From Montifringilla adamsi (taxonomy: Eukaryota; Chordata; Aves; Passeriformes; Passeridae), in assembly GCA_017590115.1 (NCBI GenBank), contig JAGGNK010010225.1, forward strand, positions 3,906,001-3,970,000: a stretch of DNA of 64,000 nucleotides, in the 5' to 3' direction. This document shows, in pieces, positions 51,504 to 64,000 of the stretch. Position 1 is the first letter of the stretch; the number at the start of each line of letters is the position of its first letter. The position numbers and the translations under genes were made by a program. The notes under the pieces are model-generated. The model ran no database searches. It was not told the DNA's origin and saw nothing but the letters and a program-made list of their open reading frames with translations.

Positions 51504-53394
51504 ATGTACATGGATACCTAACTTCTTTCAGGGATGTTTGTTTAGGATGTGAATGGAAAAACAAAGAATGACTAATCCTGTGGGGTTTCCGTATGTGTAT
51601 GCTTTGTGTGTCTGAGCCTAAAAGAGGTAATACTAGGGAAAAAACAAAAAACTGCAGGGGTTGGAAAATGGCCAAGCAGGATGAGGACACTTGTCAACTG
51701 CTTGTGGTGTTGTGGAGGGGAGATTCTAAAATCCAGCAGTTTCCTAGAAGACCTACTGTCTTCTCTGTCTGTGTGTAGTTTTCTATGTGCTCTATTTCAT
51801 ACAACAAATGCCCAGTGTAACAGGAATCCAGTCCCAGCTAGCTCCAATTCTGCTAAAAAATCCAGTTGTAGAAGACTGGAACCAGGAATGGCTACAAAGC
51901 GCACAAACCAATATCTGCCTTTATGTCCTCTTTCTTAAAATCTTCTTTCAAAGAAATCAGAATTGTATTTGACATATGAAGGAGCATTTATCTTCCTTCC
52001 CAATGCTATCCTCTGCCAGCAAAACCATAGTTTAAGTAACAGCATGTGAGTGAATTTGCACAGCTAACACCTTTGAAAAGATGTTGGGTGGTTTCCCACC
52101 AACATCTTGTTCTCTTCTACACTTAAAGGAAAGATGTGGGTATTTATCTCACTTCTCTTTTGGGCCCTTTAGAAAAGATGAGAGGATAGATTTTTGTACG
52201 ATCTGATCCTCAGATGAGCCTGATAGGCTCAGCTGCCAGAGTTTAGTCACTGTCTCAAATAAGTCACCTATTGAGGTAGAATGTGTAGAAGTGCCCAATT
52301 TCACAGTTTACTGAAACACTTGCTCTGCTTGTTTACATAGTCCATGTAGACCTTGTTGTGGAAGAAGGCCTGAAAATGTGAAACAGCTGGATAAATTAGA
52401 AAATATAGTATTTATTTTAAATTCAAAATACTTTCAAGCAAAAAAATTCTACCTTGCTGAAGAGCCTGATCCATTGGCTTTGCATACTTCAAGAGTGTCG
52501 CACTGAACATAGGTTCAGATACATGACTTGAAAACTTTATGTGAAAAGCATTGTAATGGAGAGATGGCCAAGATGGTTCTGTAGCTGCATGTGGCCTACG
52601 GTGCCAGATTTATATCATGCAAACATAAGGAGACTGGGCTGACATGGAGTTCTTGAACTAAAGTTGCATTTGTGGATGTGGAATCAGGGAAGGAAACATA
52701 GGCTGTGAAACCAAGCTGGCCAAGAAAGTCACCCTTTGGGTCTGAGATACTTGGATGTGTCCTGTGAGGATTTTTAAACATATGAAGGGTTTGACATATA
52801 ATTGAAAGAAGAGAAAGACTGGTCATCTCTCGTCAGAAAATATGCTTTCCCCATGTTGCCTAACTTTGCCTTTTGGCAATGCATATTCTCACTGCTTCAA
52901 TTTGCATTTCAGTAATGTTTCTGTCCCTGTATAGAACCACTTCTCAGGCGAAGCTGGAAGCTGCTTCTGATAATAGTCTGCAAGCTTTGTGCTTTTTATT
53001 TGGGAAGAGGCCAAAGGTAATGATGATTCTGCTGTGGTAGGAGCCAGTTTCTAGGGAGATGAAAAACCTCAGTCTCCAAGGAATGATCAGCTCAGTTTTT
53101 GGTCAGATGTCTGCTCCACTTGTCTGGCTCCTGGAGGAGAGCAGACAGACAAAATGAGCAGAATCCTTACCCCTTTCCTTAGAAGGAAGGGCAGGAAGGT
53201 GCAGAAGCATCCCAGTAGATGTACTCCCTTGTGCCTCTCCTACCTTGTGTCACCCTGCAGTAACATGGATGTTTGGTCGATTTTTACAATGCTAAGATTT
53301 GAAAGGGAGGAGTATGGATCACAAAGCAGGAACTGAAAGTATGAAACTTGGGAAAAATGTGGTGATCAGGCTCTTTTTGCCTGGAAATTACTTG
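51504..53394. other. Unique DNA between two CR1 copies
   Basis: No gene is called. The one segment of note is 52935-53016, listed separately. Frames such as 51606-51938 and 52596-52826 have no motif and no splice support. Confidence 0.5.
52935..53016 (+). CDS. Possible coding exon, unassigned
   Basis: Acceptor TTCTGTCCCTGTATAG and donor CCAAAG|GTAATG bound 82 bp. One frame is open throughout (one base, then 27 codons, including SQAKLEAASDNSLQALCFLF) and ends in phase 0. It does not join directly to the exon at 27854 in either donor choice, so other exons would have to lie between, or it belongs elsewhere. No family is recognised. An 82-bp open segment with two fair splice sites can arise by chance. 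Confidence 0.2.
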
Positions 53395-54475
53395 GAATGA
53401 GAATAAGGCTCCCTAGAAAAGGCTGGAAGTAAGCAACTGCCACTCCCATCTTCAAGGAAAAAAAAATCTGGAGCACTACATGCTGGTCAGTGTCACTCTG
53501 ATCCCTGGCAGCATGAGGGTATGAATAATTGTGGAAACTGTTTCCAGACACTTGAAAGACAAGAAGGTGATTATACCCTCCATATAAACATGGATTTATA
53601 AAGGAGAAATTCTACCTGACCCAACCTGGTGGTCTTCTGTGGTGATCTGGCTGGCTTGTGGATGAGGGGAAAGCAACACTGTTGTTTGTCTTGAGTTTAA
53701 CAAGGCTTTTGACATTGTTCCCTAACATCCTTAAGACAAAATGGTGATGGATAGTTGAGGTAATCAGACAGTGCAGCAGATTGGAAACTGGCTGTGCCAA
53801 TGGGCTCAGAGGGCAGGTGTGGCACAAAGTCCAGCTGGAAGCCGGTCACTGGTGGAGCATTCTAAGGGTCAAAACTGGGTCCAGGACTGTTTAAAGCTTC
53901 ACTAACCACCTGAGGGATGTGACAAAGTACACCCTCAGCAAATTTGCAGATGATAGACCAGAGGGATGTGTTCCTACTCAGAAGAATTGCAACAGGCTGG
54001 GGAAATAGACAGGAACCTCATGAAGTTCTGCGAAGGCAAAAGAAAAGTCCTGCATCTGGAGATGGGCAACACCATGCATCAGCTGTGTTGGGGGCTGACT
54101 GGCTGAAAAATAACTTTGCAGAAAAGGGCCTTGGGGTTCTGTTGGACACCAAGTTGAATATGAGCCAGTAATGTGGCCTTGCAGCAAAAGAGACCAACAA
54201 TAACCTGAGCTGCTGTAGGAGGAGTTTTGGCAGCAGGTCAAAGGAGGTGGCTCTTCCCCTTTACTCAGCACTGGTGAGACACATCTCCAGTGATTTGTCC
54301 AGGTCTGGGCTCTCCCATACAAGAGAGAAATTGACATACTGGGGAGTAAGAAAGGGAAGTAAGAAAGGTTGATTCAAATTATTCTCAGTGATGACAAGGA
54401 GAAGACACAAGAGACAATGGGCAAAAAATAAAATGCAGGGAATTCCACTCAAATCTAAGGGGAAAAAAACATTTT
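53395..54475 (+). mobile_element. CR1 LINE copy covering the reverse-transcriptase core, decayed
   Basis: This copy reaches further 5' than the one at 50485. Landmarks: TTCTACCTGACCCAACCTGG, then the catalytic motif A region at about 53685-53725 (reads CLEFNKAFDIVP, with a Glu in the usual Asp of the LDF triplet), the FADD motif at about 53940-53960 (KFADDR), and ATGAGCCAGTAATGTGGCCT. It ends near GGAATTCCACTCAAATCTAAGG, short of the usual 3' terminus. Many stops and indels are present. Its sequence differs from the copy 2 kb upstream, so the two are independent insertions, not a duplication. Confidence 0.92.
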
Positions 54476-57400
54476 ATGGTTAACTGCAGACTGAAACCAG
54501 GTTGGCCAGAGGGGCCGTCTTTGGTGATAGTCAAAACTCAGCACAACATCCTGTGCCACCTTCTCTAGGTGACTGCATTGACCTAGATGACATCTGTAGA
54601 TGTTTTCTTCCCACCTCTCTTTCGTTTCTGTGAACTTTTTAATCAATATGTAGAGTCAGTTGTCCCAATTGTCAAAGAAAAGTCTGAAAATCCCATACAA
54701 AAACATCTTGCTATTTCAATGTCAGTGATATTTTTTGTGTGAGGGTAACTCATATTTTTTTAACCTTTGGGGTTGTCACTAAAAACTAAGTATAGATGCG
54801 CTTTGATGATGAAGCCTGGCAACTTAGAAATGGTTTCTTTTCTTCAAGTATAAATAAAGATAGAACCTTACCAACTGTTTAGCTGGCTGTTGAAACTCCT
54901 TAGTTTCTGCGAGTTGGTGTACACATGAGAACATTTTGCTTGGGAGATCCACTAAATGCCTGAACTTCTAGGACATTTAAACCTTGGTGAATGTCCCTAA
55001 AGAAAAAAAAATAGCTTTCACTTTACCCATGCAAGGTGGGGCTGTAAATGGGCTATTGCTCTATTGAAAATTAATTTTGCTATCAGTTTTTGGCAGTTTT
55101 CATAAAATCACAAGTCCATGTTGCTGGTTTCTTATGAAGAAAAGTACAGAGCACAGAAATGGCCCCTAGATGACCATTTCAGCTGCTATATATACATGTC
55201 CATGATGGACAGTGCTTTGGTTTGACTTTTTAGGCTGTGCTTCTGTCCTCAGGTAGGACAGTATAGCAGACCTCAGAACCAGTCCTCTTATGAGCTGTAT
55301 TTCCCAGAAGATACCTAAATCTTGTTCTTAATTATGCATTTTGGCAGTAGGAGCACAATTTCCATTGAATTGAACACAGATCAGCACAACATGTTTTAAA
55401 ACCTCCTAATGCAATTAGAATTGTATTAAGGTTGTAAAATCCACTGTCAGGACACAGGAGCTAAAAAAAGTGCCAGCAGCAGGAACAGGTTGTGAGAGTG
55501 GTGACATGTGACATCTTTTCTTCCTGCTGTCACTCCTTGTGTCCCTAATTATTAGCACCTCAATTATTTAGTGTCACATGCCAAATACTAATAGAAGTGT
55601 TGCAAGAAACTGTGGAGGTAAAGTTTGGAATCCTCATTATAACAAGAATGGTTAGGCAAGCTTTCTGTATTTTGCCTGCAGCATTATTTTTCTTGAATAA
55701 TGTCTGTCATCTTTCCTCTTGGTGATGCTGTCATTGTATGATTAGGCATTGAAACCTACTGATTATAGGAAATAATGTGGAAAAGCTCCTAGATAAGTGC
55801 CAGTCTTCATTTCACTATAAATAATGAGTAGTCAGGAAGTCGAAATGTTTGTTTTGTTGTTTTTTCCTGCCTCTCAAAGAGCCTGTTTCATTAGATTCTG
55901 ATTAATGTTTCTAAGTTTGGAGCCAAAAATAAATCAAGAAGAAAGATCATAACTGGAGGGATGCCAATCTGTCTACAGGTAATTTGTCTACTCTGTTAAC
56001 AAAGGTGTTTATGGTCATGACTAGTAATGGCATTCTTAGTGATCTTTTCCACTTGAACAAACTTAATTCACTTAGAATATTCTGAACCCAAGTAAGTGGT
56101 GGATATCTCATCAGAAAACTATGCTTTAGTGTTTTCTGAGGCACCATATCATGTCAGAGCAGGATTTAGCCATGTTCTGAGACAGTGTCCCATTTAGAAA
56201 AGCATGAATTTGCACGTGGTTATTCTGCTCTCAGGGTTCTCACCTAAACTTTAGGCTATGTAGATCAATGGCCTTGAGAACCTGTATCTTCTCTGATTCA
56301 CCAGAAGAATGATATTGCCTCCCTATAGACCTACAAAGCCTTTTTGATCCTACTCCTACCCTTTAAAACCTCAACTGTTCCTCAAGTACTTTTTTTCCCA
56401 ACACATAGTCCTTTAAATACAAATTCTCTCTTCATTTACATACTCCACCCAAAGGCCTTTGTGCTCTCCTTTCTAGCCCATTGCTCTTTAAGCAGCTGTC
56501 ATTAAGTTAAATTTACATACACTCCATCATTCATAGCTCCTTAACTTGCAGCATGTGTTTGCAGCAGCAGATGGAAGTAGGAAGAAAAATCACCTGTGCT
56601 GTCAGTTTCATTTCCCAAGGCAGAGAGTGGCTATAGATCAGGAAGGAATAAGGAGGCTTAACAGGAGAATGCACACTAACTTTGCTGTATGGTGGAGGAT
56701 GCTTGAACAGCTCTAAATAAGCTGTACTTCTTGAGTTCTGGTCCGTGATCTGTCCCAGGGACAGCTTCCTGTGTTGCTCTGTGTCACTCGGCTCTCATGG
56801 GCAGTTTGTGCAGGACCGGGGATAATCATTAGCCAGAGACAACACTGAAATGGACATGAAGACAATCTCTGCCTTTCTGCAATGGACAGTCTTGCCCCAT
56901 AAAATTAAAATTACTTTTTCTTAAAATCTGTAAAGAGAAGTAATCCATATACCACAAAACTCCTGGATTCTACTTCAGTTATGGATCTTGCATCTTGCTC
57001 CACAATTACTGCCCTTTGCCATTCCTTTGGAATTACAAAGCTTCCCTGATCCAGTCTTCTCTGGATTCCTGTTTGTGAATAGGTGACATGGGTGCTTAGT
57101 GGGGAGGGAGAGCACTCCTTGACATAGCAGAGAGCTCACTGGATGATGTGATGAAGAACCTGACTTACACACGGGTGTTCGGGGGCCAGGTTGCCTAGAG
57201 AATCCTGCTCCCTGACATTCCCTTACAATCCTGTGCTGCTCCCGTTCTTGTGTCAGCACACCTGGTCACACAGCTGGCTGAAGAACAGTTTTGGACTGGA
57301 TCCTTTCCATACTCTGGGTCTCTGACAACCTTTTTAACAGTTGTGTGCACAGCACAGAGATGTGACCAGGTGGCTTGGGGGGAAGGGCTATTCAGCCAAC

Positions 57401-60400
57401 AATACTGCTGCAGATAAAGGCTGACCTGGCCTTTAATAGGCAAAAACAGAGCAAAGGAGACCATTGTCAGTACACAGAACATTGTGAGAGTTGAAAAGTC
57501 TTTTGGCAGAAGGAAAGTGACACTGGCAGTTTGAGTTATGCACGCAGAGTATGCATACACGTGGTAAGAAACAGTGACTTTGGAAGTGTAGAACATGGAA
57601 GACCTACACTGTCAATGGAATTTATGGGATTTATTTATCCCTTCAAAGCCAGGCATGGGAACCACTCAGCCCACATATACTACTTCCCAAAACCAGTACT
57701 GACTGCTTTAGTACCTGGCCAGAGTAAGAGCTACCCATGTGCAAATGTTTGTAGCAACTGTGTTTACTAATGTCCAAATCGTGGCAGGGTTCAATGAATG
57801 AAGATATGTCACACTAAAATATATGCATAAAGGGGCACGAGATTGTTGCACAGAGAGAAGTTTTACCTCTCATCCAGCCAAGAAATCGCTCATAGGCCAG
57901 TCAAGTACAACAAATAGTAATTGTTCCCTTACAGAAACATCTCCTTTTTCCCCCTTAGTTTTAATCCTCCTTTTGTTATCTGTTGGGTAAGACAGAACTA
58001 AATAAATTTGATAGGCATCCAGAATCAGGGTGGAATAAGGATGGAGCTGGAGAACCTCAAAAGAGAGTTTGGCTGAAAAAACTGTTAAGGTTAACATGCT
58101 TCAACAGGAAGATGATTTTAAATGAGTCAGGAATATAAATAGTCAACCTTTCAGATGTGATCAGAGGCAGACTCTTTCATTTCTTCACTTTTATATTTTA
58201 TAAAGTTTTGAAAATGCATTGTTTATTTGTAGATTGAAAATAAATCACCTTGGAAATAATGTATTTCACTTCACCCTGCTTTGAACGTGATTTTAAGGTT
58301 ACTGATTAACACAAGGCATTTCTCACCCACAGGTGAGGTTAATCTTTGAGTCAAAACCCTGGAATGCCTGAAGAAACACCTAGCTCCCTTATATATCTCT
58401 CCAGGGTCAGGTACCTGCCAGCAACTAGGACAGGTTGGCACAGAACCATGTGAGCATGTTGAAGGGCTGACGCTGGAACAGCTGGATCTGGGAGAAGTGT
58501 CAACCAGGGAGGATATATAACTCGGAAGGCTGCCCAGCATGTGACAGGTCAGCAAAGAGTACCTCCATCTCCTTTCTCTGGGCAATGTGAAACTCTTTGT
58601 TGTGTCATTACATCCCAGGCATCTATCCCATAGCTCTAGTAGGTGGTGTGCCAGTGCAGAGCAATGCCAGGAGACTTCTCCTGCTAATGTGAGTGAAAGT
58701 GGATGTAACACTGCCCTGCAGAGCAGAGCTGGCAGCTGGAATGAGTCAGGGCAGTCAGTTTTAACCTCCTAGAACAGGCAGCAGTGCTTAGTTCTGCCTT
58801 CCCTGATGCCCTTTGCTGACTTAATGTCTTCATCATCTGATAAAGTGTGAAGAGAATTAGATTATTTCTCACTCTTGCACACTGGGGCATTTTAAGAGGA
58901 AGTCATTATTCAGGCACATACCTGCAGTTTGCAGTTTTGCTGTCCCCAGTGTCTTGAAGGTGGGGGAAGATGTGTTCACTGCCTACCTGTAATGTCCCCA
59001 GTGAAGGAGATCGAGGGTTTGCTGAGAGGACACTGAGAAGAATCAGAGTATTTCCAAGCGTAGAAGAGAACTTGACCAAGTGTTAAACACATTGGCCCCA
59101 GAAGTTGGCTTTGGATGAGTTGGCAGTGTTTGCTGAAGGAGTCCTACTGAAGTTCCAGAAAGTTTTCTCAGGATTTGACGTAATAATAGATCTCTTATGA
59201 GGGCCATGGTAGAAATTTGATTTCCAGATGCCTCACCATGTCTATAAATTAGGCCATTAGCTTGCTACTCCCAATTTCCTCCTGCCATTTGTAAGTAGCA
59301 CAGAACAACAGGGTCTAATGTAATATGATATGGAATGTTTTGAAGCAGATTTAAATGTAAAATGGAAAATGAAGTGATGGCCCTGTGTGTAAGGGCTGAT
59401 GTAATAGGAAAAAAAAAAAAGTATTCTTCTTGCCTAATGAATTTACTGGAAAATATATTGCCAATTATGCTCAGCTCTCTCTGCTAAAAGCCACCAAATA
59501 AGAGATGTGGTTATTTAAAGAGCTGCCAGTGCAGGGCAGAGGGAAAGAAAGGAATGGAAAATGAGAGCCATCTTCGATGCATTAAGAAGTGGAAATAAAG
59601 AGAAGGCTGTTACTGACAAAGACTGACTGCTAGAGAAACCATATTTCAAATATCATTTTTACATAGGTGACTCTCCAGAGGTTTCTGGCAGGTGCTTCAT
59701 GCCCTCAGTTAGCACTTCACTAACACTGAAAAGGTAAAAAGATATTTGAAACTCTGGTATTCTGTTGTCGGGATCCTTCACATCAAAACCATTGAACAAA
59801 AATGAGGTTGGAATTTGCTTTGTTTCTTTTCAAACAATGCTTCTGAATCTTGTGCATCTCCGTTGATAGTCTTTGCAAGATGAGATGAACCAGAGGTTTT
59901 TTCCCCAGAAAAAAATTCTGCAGTTTTTTTACCAGCAATGAATGAAGTTCTCCTGGAAAGTAGTCTACATAATATCTTGAAAAGGAGAATTATCTCCAGT
60001 GTCACCCTGCAACAGAGGAACTGTGCTTATAAGAAGTGTATAAGTGAGGGGCAACAAGCAGGGCACAATCTGCTCAGCATTGCCCCTCTATTTCCCAAGC
60101 TCTCCGTTAGAGCTGTGTTAATCTCATGGGAGTTTTACTGATAAAGGATAGATTTCTGAGTGAAATCAATGCATATTTGGTTCTCAACCCTGACCTCATA
60201 TTAATTCTATATGTGCTACATTAGTGGGCTTTTTGGTGTAACCACTAAGTTTGATGGGTTAGGCATGTTTGATTATTCTTGTTCAGGGCATTAAGCACAA
60301 TATGAAAGACAAGCTATGAAAACTGAGCACAAGGACAGAATTGGATATGGTTGATCTAGTTTGACTTGCTGAGTGACATTTCCAGTATAAAAAAAAAGAA

Positions 60401-63400
60401 CATTGTAGTTTAAAGATGCCGTTATGAAGTTGCTGCAGCTTGAAAATGAAGCAACCCTTAATGCAATAAGTAGGCACTGTGGCATTCAGTAAAATAAAGA
60501 AGTCTTTTGTCTTTAACCTTATAGCTAAAATCAGCATCCTTGGATGCTGTGTGAATTCAGCTTTTTCACAGAAACAGCAAAGGCCTTTGACTCAACTTCT
60601 GGAAAGTTTCATGATCCTTATATCTATAGAGGAAGCTGCGGTCCTTTAACGACTGTGTTACTCCTCTAGAAATAGTCTGAGCTTTTTCTAAATTTCTTCT
60701 CTTGCACAATAGTCTTGGGTTTTTTTTTATTCACCTCAATCTGTCTCAGTCCTTGGGAACCAAGCGTGTTTGACAACTGTTTGTCATTGTAGGAGGTAGA
60801 CCTTTGCCTAAATGAATTTGGAATTCTTTCATGTAATACTTGGGAAATGAAAGTTTGCTCTAATACAATATACTGACATGCAGAAAAAATGGTTCACTTG
60901 CTTCAGTTTTGTAGGAGGTCCTAGGTTGAGTAACTCATCTCAAAAACAGCACTTAGATTGCTTTTAAAAGTCTCCTTTTTCAAATATTTAATGATTGTGA
61001 GAGACATTTATTTATTTCTGCTCGATTCATTCCAGCTCTGAGCAGCAGCCTTGTCTGGATGAATGACATTTTGACCACGGCTGGGAGCCTGTTTTCTAAC
61101 TCATTAATAGCTTGGCAGCATTACCAATTTAGCTACCATCACCTGCTCTGCAAGGAGTTGTTCTGTCTGTGAAGAGCTGCTTTCCAGTAGAAGCGTGCAG
61201 AAAATCCAGGTCAGCTGTTGGAAAATTTATAATACAGCCATGTCAGTGCAGTGCAGCACCTGGGCTAATGAACCCCATCACTGAGCAGGTCTCTGTAGTG
61301 TAGGAGCAGCACAGTTTTGATATTCCACTGCCTTCTCTAATCCTGGATCTCTCATGGATTTTGTTTGGACAGATGGAACTGCCCCACATAGCGCAGGCTG
61401 CTTCTTCAGAGGTGTGGGCTAAGTGGGGACCTACATGCAGATGTGTGTGCAGTGGTGTTCCCTGGGTTCCTGTCTCCTGGCTGCTTCTGCTCCTAAGGCC
61501 TCCTGTTAAGGAGGAAGGATGTGAGCAGACTAACAAGAAGTTTCTCCCATTAACTTTGATGGGAATAGTCCTGAAAAGAAGCTGCTGTTGACTAGTGCTC
61601 TCCAGATGCTAGCAGCCCCTGTATATTTCTTAGTGCAGAGACATGCCAGGTTTAATTAATTATGCTGGAACAGTAGAGACCAGGATGCAGTAGAAGTAGC
61701 ATGTGTGTGTATGTCAAACTGCTAATGACACCCCTGCCTACACTTCATATTGAAACAGTTCCAAGTCATGTCAGAAAGAAGAGGTATACAGTAATTGACA
61801 GTGAAGAAAGCAATGTGAAATTGAAGCAGCCATCATTAAAGCTTGCATCTAAAAAGCAAAATGAGATTACTGTGGGACTAGCTATTGAGTTGAGAGATAT
61901 GAATTTGAACTAATATCTGGCTTGATTGGATCTTTGCAGTGCTCTCTCAATCTGCAGGTGAAAGATGGGAAATAGTTTACAATTCAGTATGGCAGTGCAG
62001 ACAGATGAGACATTGATAGAGACCCATTAGTCTAAAAAAAAAGAAGGAAGGGAAATGGACCCAAATAAAACAAACATATACCTCTCTTCAGAGTTGTCTC
62101 AGTAAGGTAGAGTTATTTCAAGATTTCCAGATGATTCAGAGTGCCTGAAGTACCATGTTTTCATGTTCAATTCTCTGTATCTTGGAGAGTGGAGTTTTTC
62201 TTATATGATTTCAACTCAGAATTTTTTTTTTGTAATGACTTGTTCAATTGATCTACCTGAGGAGACAATAATCCAGAAGTTTACGGGTAGTTTGATTCTA
62301 CTAATTGATCTTTCTTTTCAGCTTTACAGCAGCAATAAAAAATATTCTCCAACATTCCCCTGTATCTGCCCATTTCTGCCAGTGGGGAATATGCCACCTC
62401 CATCAGCCCAGCTCCTGCTCTGCCTGGAAGGACTGAAAAATCCCCAAGTCATGGGAATGTAGGAAAGAGAACTTAAGGAGAAATGCCAGGTGATAGAAGT
62501 GATTGAAATGTCTTATATATGCATATTACAGGCTCTGTGGAGAAGCATTTGCTGTCCTTTGGAGGCAGTTTGATCACCTCCATATGGACTGTTGAAAATG
62601 TCACAGCCTGCAATTTAGCTCACTAAGAAATACAAGATGTTTTCTTCCTTCTCTCCTGTAGATCTTTCTATCACCTGCCATCTTCCTCAGCCACTTCAAG
62701 AAACTGCAAAATTAGGAATGACAAAACACGCAAAAATGAATCATAGGTAGAAGTGACAGCTCAGAAATATCAAAATGTGCTGTAGGTGGGACTTGATTTA
62801 AAATGGAACATGAAAAAAGAGCAGGAATTCTTTGGAAAGAAAGAAGTGGTATGCAGAAAGTAGAAATCTGAAGCCTCTGAAAATCCTAGAGAGAAAAGAA
62901 ATGCCAAAAAATCAAGCAGCCAAGCACAGTACAGATCTGTGTAATTAAACAGAGAGATGTGTTAGAAATTGTTGATCCAATTTGCACCTAAGCATTGGCT
63001 TCTGTTGAAGTCAGACCTGTCCAGGTGTCTGGTTATTTCCACCTATGGAAGTCTAGGATCAGTTACTGTGGTTCACATTTGTTTCCACTGTAAAGATTTA
63101 TGTTCCTTTGGTGACTTAGAATTCACAAGAAAAGACAGAATGATGCTTTGTTTGCATTGTTGCAATAGCTAAAGTTGAGTCAGCTGTTTGAAATATAATT
63201 TTCCTGGGTTACCTTCTCATTCTTTGTGAACAAAATGTTTTGGGATTTTTCTTAACCACGCCTGCAATTCCTTACAGTGAAGTCTGTGATTTGCATGTGA
63301 TTTGCATGTAGGCCCAGAGATTGCTGAAGGATGCTGCTGCTAACAGGTAAGGAGGACACACAAAGCAGCAGTGACATGGCTGGGAGTTCTGGAATACACA

Positions 63401-64000
63401 GCCTTGAACCTGCATCGCTGGGGAGAAACTGCAATGGAAATCACAAAATTTTTCGGGCACCAAAATGCCTCTACACACCTCTTCATGGTCCTGGGACCAC
63501 GGTAAGCTGTGGCACACTGTGCCTCCTACCTTTAATTCTGTTTGCCAGATAATGCATTCAAAACCTCTATAATCTTAAGATCTCTGGGGACTTCCTTTGG
63601 GACTTAAATGTTTTTCTTTTCACCCTGGTGCCATTAAGACAAAGGATTGCAGGAAAGTGGGAAAGGAGGTTTTTAAATCTGAAGAAATTGACGGAAATCT
63701 TTGATTTCCAAGGGCTTCATCTCAGGACAACAGAGCTAGTCAGTTCTTCAGTTTTGGAGAGATCAGAGCCAAGGAAGCATGAATTAGTTGAATATTTTGA
63801 AGGTTTTTCCCATTTGTATGACTTTGTAAGTCAATTTTCTTCTGTTTTTTGATCTTAGAGTGATCACAAACCTAGAGAATAGACAGCCTTGGGCTGGTCT
63901 GAGGCAAGAGTTCTCTGAATTGCTTCTTTATTCTCATGCATGCTTCTGATTCTGAGAAATGTCAGGGCAGGCTCAAAGAAACTCTGTAAGGGGATACTAA
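54476..64000. other. Mostly unique DNA, no gene supported
   Basis: No gene is called. Slightly GC-richer unique patches with overlapping frames on both strands lie at about 56975-57600, 58270-58770 and 61240-61590; none has a recognisable motif. A good acceptor at 62321 (GATCTTTCTTTTCAG) leads into 47 open codons in phase 0 before a stop; this could in principle be a last exon of the upstream gene, but the peptide does not look coding. A donor-like CTAACAG|GTAAGG is at 63348-63349, preceded by an acceptor-like TTCCTTACAG ending near 63276. Confidence 0.5.
63289..63307. promoter_or_regulatory. Two octamer motifs ATTTGCAT in tandem
   Basis: ATTTGCAT occurs at 63289-63296 and 63300-63307, three bases apart (it is ATGCAAAT on the other strand). 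This is the established binding octamer of POU-domain factors. Tandem spacing of 11 bp is about one helical turn. It may arise from a small duplication of GTGATTTGCAT. No promoter is identified nearby, so function is only a possibility. Confidence 0.4.

Noticed and set aside
61545..61575. Segment resembling an old amniote repeat (TCCCATTAACTTTGATGGGA)
   Set aside because: The similarity is short and from memory; too little to name an element.
61701..61913. 70-codon frame rich in Lys, Glu and Ser (includes SHVRKKRYTVIDSEES)
   Set aside because: It looks coding-like in composition, but I found no convincing acceptor or donor and no family match.
62322..62462. Possible last exon in phase 0 after TTTCTTTTCAG
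   Set aside because: The phase fits, but the 47 residues look like chance translation, and more than 34 kb would separate it from the previous exon. Kept only as a candidate.
1..64000. CRISPR arrays, tRNA or rRNA genes, bacterial-type operons, full-length retrovirus
   Set aside because: Nothing with regularly spaced repeats, no cloverleaf or rRNA landmarks, no linked compact genes, and only solo LTRs without internal viral genes were found.

Overview
The window is nuclear DNA from a bird. The evidence is five truncated CR1 LINEs with the usual 5' truncation and CR1-type 3' ends, plus two solo LTRs of avian endogenous-retrovirus families that are common in neoavian genomes. The rest is AT-rich, intron-poor-in-signal vertebrate DNA with no operons, no tRNA or rRNA and no CpG island. 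I could not fix the order or species.

One protein-coding gene is supported, on the + strand, from three exons: 15861-15913 (candidate start codon at 15881), 15998-16053 and 27854-28034. All three have GT-AG borders, and the reading frame is preserved across both introns (phase 0, then phase 2). Together they encode about 90 residues of a charged, soluble, probably helical protein with no signal peptide or membrane segment. I do not recognise the family. The frame is still open at the end of the third exon, so more exons must follow; none could be assigned with confidence. Possible extra or unrelated exons are at 11086-11195, 14435-14505 and 52935-53016.

Layout. 1-11085: AT-rich, no supported gene, a 39-base T run at 9543. 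12043-14066: a fresh tandem duplication of about 1.01 kb, followed by a 161-bp tandem duplication carrying a G-quadruplex-like G tract (14641-14965). 15861-28034: the gene, whose large second intron (about 11.8 kb) holds an antisense CR1, two antisense solo LTRs, a trinucleotide microsatellite, a T/G-only strand-skewed tract and a sense CR1. 28035-64000: either the continuation of the gene's introns or intergenic DNA, with three more CR1 copies (36765, 50485, 53395), a 48-base T run with a nearby minus-strand polyadenylation signal, and a perfect 19-bp hairpin at 48948.

Most open reading frames here are chance frames, or frames inside CR1 and LTR sequence. No new biosynthetic, defence or mobile system was found. 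The most informative observations are the unassigned split gene, the near-identical tandem duplication with unevenly distributed differences, and the poly(T) tract that may mark a retrocopy.
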